A stretch of 64,000 nucleotides of DNA from an uncultured Bacteroides sp. (GCA_947074205.1 CAMTOQ010000015.1:1-64000); one strand, 5' to 3'; shown: positions 51,813 to 62,274, counted from the first letter of the stretch. Program-made: numbers and translations. Notes: generated from the sequence alone by a model not told the origin.

Positions 51813-52661
51813 ATGAACACACTTATGTATATCAACTGGAATCCGAATGTTGAGCTCTTCAACCTATTTGGGATTTCTGTACGCTATTATGGCTTGCTTT
51901 GGTGTATTGGTTTGGCATTTGCCTATTATATCGTGCAATGGCAATACCGCGATAAGCATCTCTCTGAGAAGACGTTCGAACCCCTGTTTTTCTACTGCTT
52001 CTTCGGTATCATTATTGGTGCTCGTTTGGGTCACTGTCTATTTTATCAGCCAGACTACTATTTAGCTCATCCGGTAGAGATGATATTGCCTATTAAGTTT
52101 CTTCCTGGAGGTGGATGGAAGTTCACCGGATACGAAGGGTTGGCTAGTCATGGGGGGACATTAGGGTTGATGATTTCGCTCTACCTGTATTGTCGTAAGA
52201 TGAAGATGAACTATATCGATGTGGTGGATATGATAGCCTTGGCTACGCCTGTCACAGCCGGTTTTATTCGTCTAGCCAACTTGATGAACTCTGAGATCAT
52301 CGGTCTGCCTACCACCATGCCTTGGGGTTTTGTGTTCGAGAATGTAGATATGCAACCCCGCCATCCAGCACAGCTCTACGAAGCGCTGTTCTACTTCGCA
52401 CTGTTCTTTGTGATGTTCTACTTATATAAGCGTCGTGCGCAACAGTTGCATCGTGGCTTTATGTTTGGTATGTGTATCGGCTTCATCTTCTTGTTCCGCA
52501 TCTTTGTAGAGTTTATCAAGGAGAACCAAGTACCTTTCGAAGAGCAAATGACTTTCAATATGGGACAATGGTTGAGCGTGCCATTCGTAATAGCTGGTTT
52601 CTACTTTATGTTCTTCTATCAGCGCAATGTGCCTTTGTTAGGCAAGGGTAAGACAAAATAA
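51813..52661 (+). CDS. lgt: Prolipoprotein diacylglyceryl transferase
   Basis: Multi-[40 protein letters not shown]. Confidence 0.95.
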   Translation: MNTLMYINWNPNVELFNLFGISVRYYGLLWCIGLAFAYYIVQWQYRDKHLSEKTFEPLFFYCFFGIIIGARLGHCLFYQPDYYLAHPVEMILPIKFLPGGGWKFTGYEGLASHGGTLGLMISLYLYCRKMKMNYIDVVDMIALATPVTAGFIRLANLMNSEIIGLPTTMPWGFVFENVDMQPRHPAQLYEALFYFALFFVMFYLYKRRAQQLHRGFMFGMCIGFIFLFRIFVEFIKENQVPFEEQMTFNMGQWLSVPFVIAGFYFMFFYQRNVPLLGKGKTK

Positions 52662-52683
52662 TATCCTCAGACAGATATATACG

Positions 52684-52729
52684 ACAATGGGTTGAATCGG
52701 CTTAGTGCAGATTCAACCCATTGTTTTTT
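52684..52729 (+). terminator. Intrinsic terminator after lgt
   Basis: ACAATGGGTTGAATC...GATTCAACCCATTGT + T-run. Confidence 0.8.
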
Positions 52730-52746
52730 CTTTTCTATGGGGTACC

Positions 52747-52962
52747 TTACTCCTTCTTATCAGATTGATATTCCAATATATCTCCCGGTTGGCACTCTAG
52801 TACCTCGCATATAGCCTCGAGGGTAGAGAAACGGATAGCCTTGGCTTTCCCGTTTTTAAGTATGGAGAGGTTGGCAGGAGTGATGTCAACGCGTTCGGCT
52901 AGTTCGCCTAGCGAAATCTTTCGTCGAGCCATCATAATATCTAAGTTTACTACAATTGCCAT
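52747..52962 (-). CDS. XRE-family HTH regulator, YozG-like
   Basis: MAIVVNLDIMMARRKISLGELAERVDITPANLSILKNGKAKAIRFSTLEAICEVLECQPGDILEY; start reset from ORF-track 53034. Confidence 0.88.
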   Translation of the reverse strand: MAIVVNLDIMMARRKISLGELAERVDITPANLSILKNGKAKAIRFSTLEAICEVLECQPGDILEYQSDKKE

Positions 52963-52987
52963 AATATGTTGGGGGTGGATTGGGGGG

Positions 52988-53638
52988 TTAAATAGTGAGA
53001 TCTTGTTCTTCTTGTAGGCGTAGACCCATAGCAAATGCTTCGGCTACAATCAACGATATAATGCCCAAGATCAGTGTTATATAAGAGACCTCGTTGTACA
53101 ATAGGAGCTTGTATCCTGGTGTTGAGAACAGTTGCTCAATCGTTTTAGCATCAGCGATAATGTTGACAAGCGAGCAGAGGAATCCTGCTACCAATATCCA
53201 GCCTAGCTGTCGCAACAATCGTACATTATCCCAACAGAATATATAGGATTTATTCACTCGGGTAACAATGCGTATAAACCAGATGATACTTAAAATGACA
53301 GCAATCTGCGTCAAAAGATAGAATATGAATTGCAGTGCATAAGGGCTATCGCTTTCCTCGTCTAGTATAATAACCATTCCATGATTGTGAGCCGGTACAT
53401 GTTTCCCACTCTTCTCATTATAGATAGAATCGGTGGTTTTAGCGTAGTTATTGGGCATCAATGCCACACCAAACATGGTGTTACCTTCCATCTTAAATTC
53501 AGTATTCGTCTCGGCGGTTTTCCATCCTTCGCGTATTCCGTCTATAAATGGACCGCTACTGTAAACTAGCGATTGAGAAACATAGACCCCAAGTACTATC
53601 ATTACTAAGGCGCAAAGTATGTTTAGTTTTCTTTTCAT
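52988..53638 (-). CDS. DUF2975-type membrane protein
   Basis: Multi-TM protein immediately upstream of YozG-like HTH; C-terminal AEAFAMGLRLQEEQDLTI. Confidence 0.8.
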   Translation of the reverse strand: MKRKLNILCALVMIVLGVYVSQSLVYSSGPFIDGIREGWKTAETNTEFKMEGNTMFGVALMPNNYAKTTDSIYNEKSGKHVPAHNHGMVIILDEESDSPYALQFIFYLLTQIAVILSIIWFIRIVTRVNKSYIFCWDNVRLLRQLGWILVAGFLCSLVNIIADAKTIEQLFSTPGYKLLLYNEVSYITLILGIISLIVAEAFAMGLRLQEEQDLTI

Positions 53639-54468
53639 CAGTTCTGTAGTATATTAGTTTCTTCGTTTAATGTAGTTTTCTGCCAATCTATCGCTTTAGT
53701 TTTGCGGTCTATTGCTTTCCAGCATAGAGCAAAGATGATGCCTGCAACCAAGGCTGAAGCAAATATTACCCCAACAGAGAGAAAATCATCTAGTGTCTCT
53801 ATCTCCGAGTAATTCTTCGTGATATAGACCGCAATACTGTTGTTTAGGATGTGCATCACGCAGCAAGGTATAATGTTGTCTGTTTTATAGTAGACCCAAG
53901 CAAAGACTATTCCCATTAAAAAAGCCGGTATTATCTGAGCTGGGTTGATGTGAAATAGACCAAAGATGGCGGCTGATATTAAGATACCTTTCCAAGGCGA
54001 ATAAGTCTTGAGTAATATTCGCGTGATGGCACCTCTAAATACAAGTTCTTCTACTATGGGTGCTACTACGGCTACACAAAGTATCCCTGTCCAGCTGCCG
54101 AAAATAATGTCGTATTTATCTTCTAGAAGATCGGGAATCCATTGGGTGTAGTTGGTGAATACATTGAGCATCCATATACCTGCTAGCATCATCAGAACTG
54201 AAAGAAGATAATTGCTAGCTTTCACATGCCCCTCTGTCATTTGGCTGCTATTGAAATAACCCTTACGCCATAGATATAGCGTGATAAGCGCCATGCCAAG
54301 GTATTGGCCGGATAGTAGAATTGTGGCTTCGGGCAGGTTATTATCGTAAACACCGGTAGTAATCTTAATGATCAGGGCGTAGATAAACGATAAGAAGCCA
54401 ATAACCAGTGGCGCAATTATTTGTAAAAGAAAGAAGTAGAAAAGGAGAATCTTTAATGCCTGCTTCAT
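53638..54468 (-). CDS. CPBP-family intramembrane glutamic endopeptidase (Abi-like)
   Basis: EELVFRGAITR, FGLFHINPAQ, HILNNS motifs in TM context. Confidence 0.9.
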   Translation of the reverse strand: MKQALKILLFYFFLLQIIAPLVIGFLSFIYALIIKITTGVYDNNLPEATILLSGQYLGMALITLYLWRKGYFNSSQMTEGHVKASNYLLSVLMMLAGIWMLNVFTNYTQWIPDLLEDKYDIIFGSWTGILCVAVVAPIVEELVFRGAITRILLKTYSPWKGILISAAIFGLFHINPAQIIPAFLMGIVFAWVYYKTDNIIPCCVMHILNNSIAVYITKNYSEIETLDDFLSVGVIFASALVAGIIFALCWKAIDRKTKAIDWQKTTLNEETNILQN

Positions 54469-54662
54469 TACTCTGCAAATAAGATAGTAGATGCCGACAC
54501 TTGTCTGTTACTGTCGATATTTTCTCTGATTTCGGTCTTGGTAGTTTGACGTTTTGCTGTTGATTTGCTTGTAGTACTAGGTATTAATAGTCCACAAATT
54601 AATGTAGCTAGCATAGTTATAGCTGCAATTAGTAGCGAAATGCTTAAAACAGGAAGTCTCAT
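54468..54662 (-). CDS. Small membrane-anchored hypothetical protein (64 aa)
   Basis: Single N-terminal TM; stop overlaps CPBP start (TAATG). Confidence 0.6.
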   Translation of the reverse strand: MRLPVLSISLLIAAITMLATLICGLLIPSTTSKSTAKRQTTKTEIRENIDSNRQVSASTILFAE

Positions 54663-54696
54663 ACGCGATTTTCTTTAAGGATTATATATATTCTTT

Positions 54697-54776
54697 TATC
54701 GTTAAAAGATATGCAAAGGAAGAAATAAAAATCTAACAACCAAAGGAAAACGATAATTATTTATCGAAAAACGATA
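54697..54776. promoter_or_regulatory. Putative operators for the XRE regulator
   Basis: TATCGAAAAACGATA (54762-54776, perfect) and TATCGTTAAAAGATA (54697-54711, one half-site mismatch), plus CGATAATTATTTATCG (54751-54766). Confidence 0.55.
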
Positions 54777-54824
54777 TATTTATTCTGTTCTACAATAGAT
54801 GCTACTTGGATAAGCTCAAAATAT

Positions 54825-54869
54825 TAAGCCCAACTTCCGAGGTGAAAACTACTCGGAAGTTGGGCTTAA
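54825..54869. terminator. Strong hairpin downstream of YfhO-family gene
   Basis: TAAGCCCAACTTCCGAG...CTCGGAAGTTGGGCTTA, 17-bp perfect stem. Confidence 0.65.
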
Positions 54870-54890
54870 CATATATATAAGTATAGAAGA

Positions 54891-57404
54891 CTACTCTTCC
54901 ATCTTCTCAATCTTGCGGTGGCGTTGAATGAAATAGCTCACGATAAGCGCAATAGAACCCAATGCCCAGATGGCAAATGCAATATAGGCTATTGCTTCTG
55001 TGGTATGCACACTCTTAGGGTCGAAAGTCATCACAATAGTGTGATTTCCTGCCGGTACATACATGGCACGTAAGATATAATCCGCTCTAGCGATGGGCGC
55101 AGGTGTGCCATCGATAGTGGCTTGCCAATCGGGATAGTAGATCTCTGAGAAGACTACCACACCGCCTGTAGCCGATGAGGTTTCGTACACGAGTTGATTG
55201 GGTGCATATGAGGTCAATCTTACCGATGAAGTAGAATCGCTACCTAGTGTAGCACCTTTTAGTGCTTCCTCGAAACGTTTGTCTACCACAGCCGTATAGC
55301 GTGGATCCACTTGGCCTATGCCATCCATCTCTTCGTTAGCATTGGCTACATACTCTACTTGATCTACAAACCATGCATTGCCGTAGGCATAGGGGTTGGG
55401 GATAGGTGCAGTGTTGCCTTGTCTGTCAATAGGAAGAATGAAATACTTCGTATTAAGCATGTTCAACACATCAAAGGCGGCTGGGTTTACCGCTTCCATA
55501 TCGCCTTGTGCGCCGGCTATCTCTTGGTAAGCGGCGTTCATTTGTGGGGCGATGTAGTGTTCAATCATCTCTTGATAGCGACGAAGCTTGGCTGCGTGGT
55601 AGCCACCAACGCTCTTGTGCCAGTAAGAGGTATTGTTCTCGTTGAAGGTACTAGTAGCTAGGTTGATGACACGGTAGTCTAGTGCATCATCTTGCAGTAT
55701 CTCTTTATCAGTAGCCGTTTGGCGGAAAGTGTTGATCTGAGTCGATTGGGGTATAAACTGGCTATCATTGAGGTAGCGTTTGTTTACAGCCCACATCTCT
55801 ACGCCACACAATATCAATATGCCGGCAATGGTGTACATAGGGGCTAGCTTCTTGCGCAGATAGAGCTCGATAAAGGCATAGCCCACCAATACGATGAGGA
55901 GTGTCTTCCAAGCATCCGAAGATACTAAAGCCATACGCATCTCTTGTAAACTGCTAACTAGTGAACCTAGATACTCTTTAGGGATGCCGCTTTCTAGCGC
56001 AGCCAGTTCGTTGGCAGGGATAAACGACGGTACAAGTATGCTTGGTGCAAGGGCAAGCACTAAGGCTGTACCGGCTGTAATCACAAAACTGGTGATGTAG
56101 CCGGCTGGCTTTTTGCGTAGTTGCTCGGGGTTGCTAAGTATCTCTTTTAGAGCAAAGATAGCCAGCAACGGAATGGTAAATTCGGCGATAACAAGTATTG
56201 ACGATACGGCTCTAAACTTGTTGTACATCGGCACGTAGTCGATAAAGAAGTCGGTAAGCGGCATAAAGTTCTTTCCCCACGATAGTAGGATGGAGAAGAT
56301 AGTGGCACTAACCAAAGCCCATTTCATAGGCCCTTTCACGATGAAGCAACCCAGGATGAACAGCGCCATCACGAAAGCTCCCACATAGACAGGGCCAGAG
56401 GTCATAGGTTGGTCGCCAAAGTATTGGGTCAATTGGTTGTAGATGCCGGCACTTGTAAAGTTAGGATCAGCCTTCTTCATAGCTGTTTCGCTTTGCGATA
56501 GGGGTACAGAGGCACCACCGCGGATATTGGGAATCCATAGCGACATGGTTTCGCCAATGCCATAGCTCCACTGTGTGATGTAGTCGCGATCTAGCCCGCT
56601 ACTAGTCTGAGCGGCTTTAGCTCCCTCGTGAACCAGTTCGGTAGGCGCACGCATAGTGTGCTTGCTATACTCGTAAGTATGGTATAGATTGGAAAGATTC
56701 ACTGCGATACCCACTAAAGCAGCTACTATTAGTACTCCGGAAGCCTTGAAGAAAGCAGGGAGTTCTTTGTTGCGGTAGGCTTCCACAAAGAAAGCAATCA
56801 CCATTGCTAGGATGACAAACAAGAAGTAGTAGGTCATCTGTATGTGGTTCGATAGTATCTGAAGTGCCAAGAAGAGGGCGGTAATCACACCTCCAAGAAG
56901 ATACTTCTTGCGGTAGGCTAGTACGATACCCGCTATTGTGGGTGGTATGTAGGCCAGCGTGATAAACTTCCAGATATGTCCGGCCGATATCAAGATGTAG
57001 AAGTAGGAGGAAAAGCCCCACAAGACACCTCCTAAGCCCGATAGCCAGGGGGAGAACCCAAAGGCTCGCAACAGGATGTAGAATCCGAACATCATAATGA
57101 ACGTCAGCCATACATACTTGGGCAAAAACAAGTGGTAGACTTTCTCGGCTGTGCGAAGCGACTCGGTAGAGTCGTAGCTAGGCGAGATTTGATAGGTTGG
57201 CATCCCACCAAACAGTGAGTTGGTCCAACGGCTACGTTCACCTGTCTGCTCTCTATAGGCATGAACCTCTTGGCCGGCTCCGGCACCTGCCACAGTGTCG
57301 TGCTGAAACAATGCGCGGTCTTCGATGACTGCCGGAAAGAAATAGGCAAACGAAAGAATGATAAATGCCAGTATGGCAACAAAGTCGGGTATGAACTTTT
57401 TCAT
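54891..57404 (-). CDS. YfhO-family large membrane protein
   Basis: 837 aa, about 12 TM plus C-terminal periplasmic domain (YYPDWQATIDGTPAPI). Confidence 0.85.
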   Translation of the reverse strand: MKKFIPDFVAILAFIILSFAYFFPAVIEDRALFQHDTVAGAGAGQEVHAYREQTGERSRWTNSLFGGMPTYQISPSYDSTESLRTAEKVYHLFLPKYVWLTFIMMFGFYILLRAFGFSPWLSGLGGVLWGFSSYFYILISAGHIWKFITLAYIPPTIAGIVLAYRKKYLLGGVITALFLALQILSNHIQMTYYFLFVILAMVIAFFVEAYRNKELPAFFKASGVLIVAALVGIAVNLSNLYHTYEYSKHTMRAPTELVHEGAKAAQTSSGLDRDYITQWSYGIGETMSLWIPNIRGGASVPLSQSETAMKKADPNFTSAGIYNQLTQYFGDQPMTSGPVYVGAFVMALFILGCFIVKGPMKWALVSATIFSILLSWGKNFMPLTDFFIDYVPMYNKFRAVSSILVIAEFTIPLLAIFALKEILSNPEQLRKKPAGYITSFVITAGTALVLALAPSILVPSFIPANELAALESGIPKEYLGSLVSSLQEMRMALVSSDAWKTLLIVLVGYAFIELYLRKKLAPMYTIAGILILCGVEMWAVNKRYLNDSQFIPQSTQINTFRQTATDKEILQDDALDYRVINLATSTFNENNTSYWHKSVGGYHAAKLRRYQEMIEHYIAPQMNAAYQEIAGAQGDMEAVNPAAFDVLNMLNTKYFILPIDRQGNTAPIPNPYAYGNAWFVDQVEYVANANEEMDGIGQVDPRYTAVVDKRFEEALKGATLGSDSTSSVRLTSYAPNQLVYETSSATGGVVVFSEIYYPDWQATIDGTPAPIARADYILRAMYVPAGNHTIVMTFDPKSVHTTEAIAYIAFAIWALGSIALIVSYFIQRHRKIEKMEE

Positions 57405-57437
57405 TTCGATGATGTGTCGGGTTTATTGATAAAAACA

Positions 57438-57480
57438 ACGGTTTGCAGTTGTGCTCACTGTAGTAGCCCCTGCAAACCGT
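57438..57480 (-). terminator. Intrinsic terminator after ahcY
   Basis: Minus strand ACGGTTTGCAG...CTGCAAACCGT then TTGTTTTTAT. Confidence 0.65.
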
Positions 57481-57497
57481 CTATTCTATTTTGGTGA

Positions 57498-58916
57498 TTA
57501 ATATCTGTAATGGTCGGCCTTGTAAGGTCCGTCTACATTAACACCGATGTAGGCTGCTTGTTCAGGAGTCAGCTTGGTTAGTCTCACGCCTAGTCTTTCG
57601 AGGTGTAGTCGTGCTACCTCTTCGTCAAGATGCTTAGGCAAGCGATAAACTTCAACAGGGTAATCCTTAGCAAACAACTCGATTTGAGCCAATGTTTGGT
57701 TGGTAAACGAGTTACTCATCACGAATGATGGATGCCCCGTAGCACAACCTAGGTTCACCAATCGACCGTCGGCAAGCAAGATGATGCTGTGTCCGTCTGG
57801 GAAGAAGTAACGATCAACTTGTGGTTTGATATTGACACACTCGATACCAGGGAAGTGCTTCAATGCATCAACTTGGATCTCGTTGTCGAAGTGACCGATG
57901 TTGCAAACGATAGCTTGATCCTTCATCTGCTCCATGTGGTCGATGCGGATGATGTCGATGTTGCCTGTAGTAGTCACAAAGATGTTACCTTCCTTGCAAG
58001 CGTCGTCCATAGGCATTACTTCGTAACCTTCCATAGCGGCTTGTAGAGCACAGATAGGGTCGATCTCAGTCACGATAACACGTGCTCCGTACGAGCGCAT
58101 TGAGTTGGCACAGCCTTTACCCACGTCGCCGTAGCCACACACTACCACTACTTTACCTGCAATCATCACGTCGGTAGCACGTTTGATGCCATCGGCCAAT
58201 GATTCGCGACAGCCATACATGTTGTCGAACTTCGATTTAGTCACCGAGTCGTTTACGTTGAAGGCAGGGAACAACAATTTACCCTCTTCCATCATCTGAT
58301 ACAAACGGTGAACTCCGGTAGTTGTTTCTTCTGATACACCACGAACTTCTTTCGCCATGCGGTGCCAGTAGCTATTGTCTTTGCCCAATACTTGCTTCAA
58401 GATAGCGTACAAAGAACGCTCATCTTCCGCGTGAACAGTTTTGTCAAGTATTGCTGCGTCATTCTCGGCATCATAGCCTACATGTATCATCATTGTAGCG
58501 TCACCACCATCGTCAACAATCACGTTGGGGCCTTTACTTCCTGGGAAGTTAAGAGCTTGAAGTGTACACCACCAATATTCGTCAAGAGTTTCACCCTTCC
58601 ATGCAAACACAGGAACCCCAGCTTGTGCTATCGCAGCAGCAGCGTGGTCTTGGGTAGAGTAAATGTTGCATGAGCACCAACGCACATCAGCACCTAGCGC
58701 TACAAGAGTCTCGATCAGCACGGCAGTTTGAATAGTCATGTGAAGCGAACCCATGATGCGGGCACCCTTCAAAGGCTTAGATTCTCCATACTTTTCGCGA
58801 AGAGCCATAAGACCAGGCATCTCGTGTTCAGCCAACTCTATTTCCTTGCGGCCAAAGTCTGCAAGGGTGATATCTGCCACTTTGTAAGGCAGCGTAGAGA
58901 ATAATTCTGTGGACAT
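57498..58916 (-). CDS. ahcY: Adenosylhomocysteinase
   Basis: [41 protein letters not shown]-terminal KADHYRY. Confidence 0.98.
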   Translation of the reverse strand: MSTELFSTLPYKVADITLADFGRKEIELAEHEMPGLMALREKYGESKPLKGARIMGSLHMTIQTAVLIETLVALGADVRWCSCNIYSTQDHAAAAIAQAGVPVFAWKGETLDEYWWCTLQALNFPGSKGPNVIVDDGGDATMMIHVGYDAENDAAILDKTVHAEDERSLYAILKQVLGKDNSYWHRMAKEVRGVSEETTTGVHRLYQMMEEGKLLFPAFNVNDSVTKSKFDNMYGCRESLADGIKRATDVMIAGKVVVVCGYGDVGKGCANSMRSYGARVIVTEIDPICALQAAMEGYEVMPMDDACKEGNIFVTTTGNIDIIRIDHMEQMKDQAIVCNIGHFDNEIQVDALKHFPGIECVNIKPQVDRYFFPDGHSIILLADGRLVNLGCATGHPSFVMSNSFTNQTLAQIELFAKDYPVEVYRLPKHLDEEVARLHLERLGVRLTKLTPEQAAYIGVNVDGPYKADHYRY

Positions 58917-58945
58917 AAACTTAGTTGTTTAATATTTAATTTATA

Positions 58946-58976
58946 CAAAGATAAGATAATAAATAGTGCTGCACAA
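58946..58976 (-). promoter_or_regulatory. ahcY promoter, Bacteroidetes type
   Basis: Minus strand TTG-N20-TATCTTTG. Confidence 0.75.
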
Positions 58977-59112
58977 TGTGCTACTTTTATTTTAATCAAT
59001 AATAACTAGATATTTTATACAACTTAATGTTTAAAATATGAAATTATTTTTATACTTTTGTACGGTTATCATAAAAACAAATAATAATAGCGGCCTTTCT
59101 GGACAATTTTTT

Positions 59113-60429
59113 ATGGGTCATATAAGTGAAAATACACATACGCAATTGATAGATCAGATTAATAGTTTGAAACAACAACTATCTGATGCTCAATCCGAAC
59201 TTGCAATGTTGCGAGATCGGGTGAAAGAACAGACTTTGTCCAATGAACTGGAACAGGCTGCTTCTCATGAGCACAACTCTCCTTTCCTTTCTGAGCTAAG
59301 ACTGCAAGTAGCGGATATGCAGAAACTCAACGCATTGATGAATGTTGTGCTCAACAATGTGCCGGTGTATATCTTTATGAAGGATGTGAATAATGACTTC
59401 CGCTATTTATATTGGAATCAAACCTTTGCCAATTATTCGGGCATTGATATGTGTAGTGTTATTGGTAAAAACGACTATGAGATATTCTCTAATAGAGAGG
59501 ATATGGATCGATTCCGCGCCGACGATATTCGTACTGTTAACGAAGGCAGACTAGAATTTATTGAACGCTATTTTACGCCGAATAATGAAGTACGCATTGT
59601 GAAGACGGTAAAAACAAGAGTTGATAGTGGCGACAATACCTTCCTTGTTGGTGTTTCATGGGATATTACCGATATCAAAAATGTTGAAGAGGAGTTGATA
59701 GCTGCTCGTACTAAGGCCGAAGAGTCGGATAGATTAAAGACGGCTTTCCTTGCCAATATGACGCATGAGATTCGTACACCACTTAATGCTATCGTGGGCT
59801 TCTCCAAACTAATTTCCGAGGCTGAGTCGAAATCAGACCAAACAATGTATGCTGATATTATTGATAAGAACTCTGATATGCTGCTCAAGCTATTTGATGA
59901 TATTCTTGATTTGTCTGCTCTTGAGTCTGGTACAATGAACTTCAGTGTTCGCTCTCTACGTGTGTCTGACCTTTGTACACAGCTGGTGAGCTTTTATAGA
60001 AGCAAATTAGTAGGTGATGTTAAGATTAATATAGATATGGTAGATGACGAACTGCTGATTGATGGTGATGCCGAGAAAATTATGCAGATATGTGGTCATC
60101 TGTTGAGTAATGCTGTGAAGTTCACCACTAAAGGGGTAATCAATATAGGGTACTATAAGAAAGATGACAATCTATTGTTCTACGTCAAAGATACTGGTAT
60201 AGGCATACAGCCCAGTCGCGCTTCTTCTATCTTCCAACGTTTTGATAAAGTAGACAGTTTTGTTCAAGGTACGGGTATTGGCCTCTCAATCTGCCGGATG
60301 TTGGTAGAGAAAATGGGCGGAAAGATTTGGTTACGTTCAGCTTTTGGTAATGGCTCTACCTTCTTCTTCACTGTTCCGCTGCTTGCAAAAGTGTCTCAAG
60401 ATCAGCACTCCTTCGAAAAAATAGGGTGA
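59113..60429 (+). CDS. PAS-domain sensor histidine kinase
   Basis: PAS (FMKDVNNDFRYLYWNQTFANYSG), HisKA MTHEIRTPLNAIVGFSKLI, HATPase GTGIGLSICRMLVEKMGG; start chosen at MGHISE. Confidence 0.92.
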   Translation: MGHISENTHTQLIDQINSLKQQLSDAQSELAMLRDRVKEQTLSNELEQAASHEHNSPFLSELRLQVADMQKLNALMNVVLNNVPVYIFMKDVNNDFRYLYWNQTFANYSGIDMCSVIGKNDYEIFSNREDMDRFRADDIRTVNEGRLEFIERYFTPNNEVRIVKTVKTRVDSGDNTFLVGVSWDITDIKNVEEELIAARTKAEESDRLKTAFLANMTHEIRTPLNAIVGFSKLISEAESKSDQTMYADIIDKNSDMLLKLFDDILDLSALESGTMNFSVRSLRVSDLCTQLVSFYRSKLVGDVKINIDMVDDELLIDGDAEKIMQICGHLLSNAVKFTTKGVINIGYYKKDDNLLFYVKDTGIGIQPSRASSIFQRFDKVDSFVQGTGIGLSICRMLVEKMGGKIWLRSAFGNGSTFFFTVPLLAKVSQDQHSFEKIG

Positions 60430-60478
60430 CAGAAAAGTTTTCTATCACCCTAATATATTATCAATTCTATTTAGTCGT

Positions 60479-61057
60479 TTAGATTGGCGTGTAGATTACA
60501 GCCAATATCTTTGCAGGTTTACCCTCGTATGCATGTACGTGGTGAGGAACTATTGAATCGTAATAGATGCTGTCTCCTTCTTCGAGCATATAATTGATAT
60601 CGCCATAGCTAATTTCCATTACCCCTTCGAGCACCATAATAAATTCTTCACCTTCGTGCGATGATAGTACAAAGTCGCTCGACTCCTCGGTGGGCGCCAC
60701 ATCGATGATGAAAGGCTCCATATGTCTGTCTGCTTTGGACTTCGACAGCGAATGGTACTCCATGTGTTTACGAGAGTGTATGGCGTTGTTCGAGAAACTA
60801 ATGGTGTCTTTTACCTCTTTTTTGCGGCAGATGATTGGGCCATTCTCGTCTTGGTCGTCTAGAAAAGTACCCAGTCTTACTCCTAGTACACGAGCTATTT
60901 TGATGAGTGGAGCTAGAGAAGGCAGGTCGATATTGTCCTCAATACGCTCAACTTGTTCGATGGCTAGCCCAGAACGATTGGCTAGTTCTTCCATGCTCAT
61001 ATGCTTCTCCTCGCGGAGTGCTTTTATTTTTTCTCCTACAATTTTGCTGGCATCCAT
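60479..61057 (-). CDS. XRE-family regulator with C-terminal cupin domain
   Basis: N-terminal HTH (LREEKHMSMEELANRSGLAIEQVERIE), C-terminal cupin (EGEEFIMVLEGVMEISYGD). Confidence 0.92.
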   Translation of the reverse strand: MDASKIVGEKIKALREEKHMSMEELANRSGLAIEQVERIEDNIDLPSLAPLIKIARVLGVRLGTFLDDQDENGPIICRKKEVKDTISFSNNAIHSRKHMEYHSLSKSKADRHMEPFIIDVAPTEESSDFVLSSHEGEEFIMVLEGVMEISYGDINYMLEEGDSIYYDSIVPHHVHAYEGKPAKILAVIYTPI

Positions 61058-61174
61058 AATCTTTAGTGTTTAATAAGTTAGCCATTTGGGTATTTAAGGT
61101 ATATCACAAATGTAGGAAAATTTTCAGCTAACCTGCAACATATTCTTAGAAATATTTAGGCTTTTTGGTGGATG

Positions 61175-62020
61175 CTATTTCGGATAATGTGAAATAGAGT
61201 AGGTTAGATTGCGTATGTTTATATAATAACCGGGAGCTTCTACTGTCTCTTTGCATTGTGTGGGCCATCCTTTTTCGTCAGTAGTGTAGCTGTATGTGAT
61301 GGTCTCTTTCTCTTCGTTGTTGGTAGGTATCAACTTGTTGAGCCAAGCTGTTTGTCTGCCCAGTATACCCGCATAGATTGCGGTTTTATGTCTGCATAGT
61401 GGATGGTTGTCTATAAATAGATGATTGGGTAGTAGGCTGGTGTTTGAGCCCGAGAAGTACATCTCGATGGTGTCCGTGAAGCCATGCATGCTGATCTGAC
61501 AATCTATCCTGCCGTTTTGATTTGGAGTAAATTCTATAATAGAAAAGAGATTATCATTGATTGTTTCGGTCATGCGTGCAAGGAAGCTTAGGCTTTTCTC
61601 TTGGTTGTCGATGTAGTCGAATGAATACTCGCGCTCGGCTATGTTGTTGGCAAAGGAGGTGGATGAAACGGCATAGCCATCTGCATTGAGTTGATAGATC
61701 CAGCTACTTCCCTCGTTGCCTTCGATGGTTACTGTGGTGCCATCATATTCCACGGTGTATGCTGTTTGGAGTACATATCCACTCATATTTTGTGTGATGG
61801 TGTGGTTGGTCAGTCTTCCATTGATATCATATTCAAAAGTTTCGGTCACGACATTGTCCGGTACGCTAGACCATGACTTTGTTTCGGTGATGGTCACCTC
61901 TTTGAGAGGGGGGAGTTCTGACGGATCGATTGTGGGGTCCTCTCCAGAATGGCATCCCGCCACTAGCAGAGCTAGGGTGAAAAGTAGGGAGCTTATTAAA
62001 ACCTTTGTTGTACTTTGCAT
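61175..62020 (-). CDS. DUF4595-like lipoprotein
   Basis: Lipobox LLVAGCHS; YD-repeat-like FEYDINGRLTNHTI and YEYTTDEKGWPTQ-type segments. Confidence 0.65.
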   Translation of the reverse strand: MQSTTKVLISSLLFTLALLVAGCHSGEDPTIDPSELPPLKEVTITETKSWSSVPDNVVTETFEYDINGRLTNHTITQNMSGYVLQTAYTVEYDGTTVTIEGNEGSSWIYQLNADGYAVSSTSFANNIAEREYSFDYIDNQEKSLSFLARMTETINDNLFSIIEFTPNQNGRIDCQISMHGFTDTIEMYFSGSNTSLLPNHLFIDNHPLCRHKTAIYAGILGRQTAWLNKLIPTNNEEKETITYSYTTDEKGWPTQCKETVEAPGYYINIRNLTYSISHYPK

Positions 62021-62105
62021 AGAAAATGAACTGTCTAATGTATTGTAGCGGTGGTAAAGATATGAAAAAGAGTTGTATAACTAGTGCGTTATTCATGAAC
62101 ATTCT

Positions 62106-62204
62106 CTCTAGTCTATAGGGCTGTGGATGATTGTACATGCACCAATGTACTCTAGTCCATAGGGCGATGCACCACGGTGAGTAGGGCTGTGTACCATGGT
62201 GCAT
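62106..62204. repeat. Degenerate mosaic palindromic element, R4
   Basis: Direct repeat CTCTAGTC(T/C)ATAGGGC at 62106 and 62150; ATGCACCA/TGGTGCAT inverted repeat; contains CCACGGTGAGTAGGGCTGTG words shared with R1-R3. Confidence 0.5.
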
Positions 62205-62274
62205 AAGGGGGTGTGCACTGTTGTTGAACTGCAAACTGCCAGTTAGTTTTACTGATGCAACTCGTTGTATAGCC

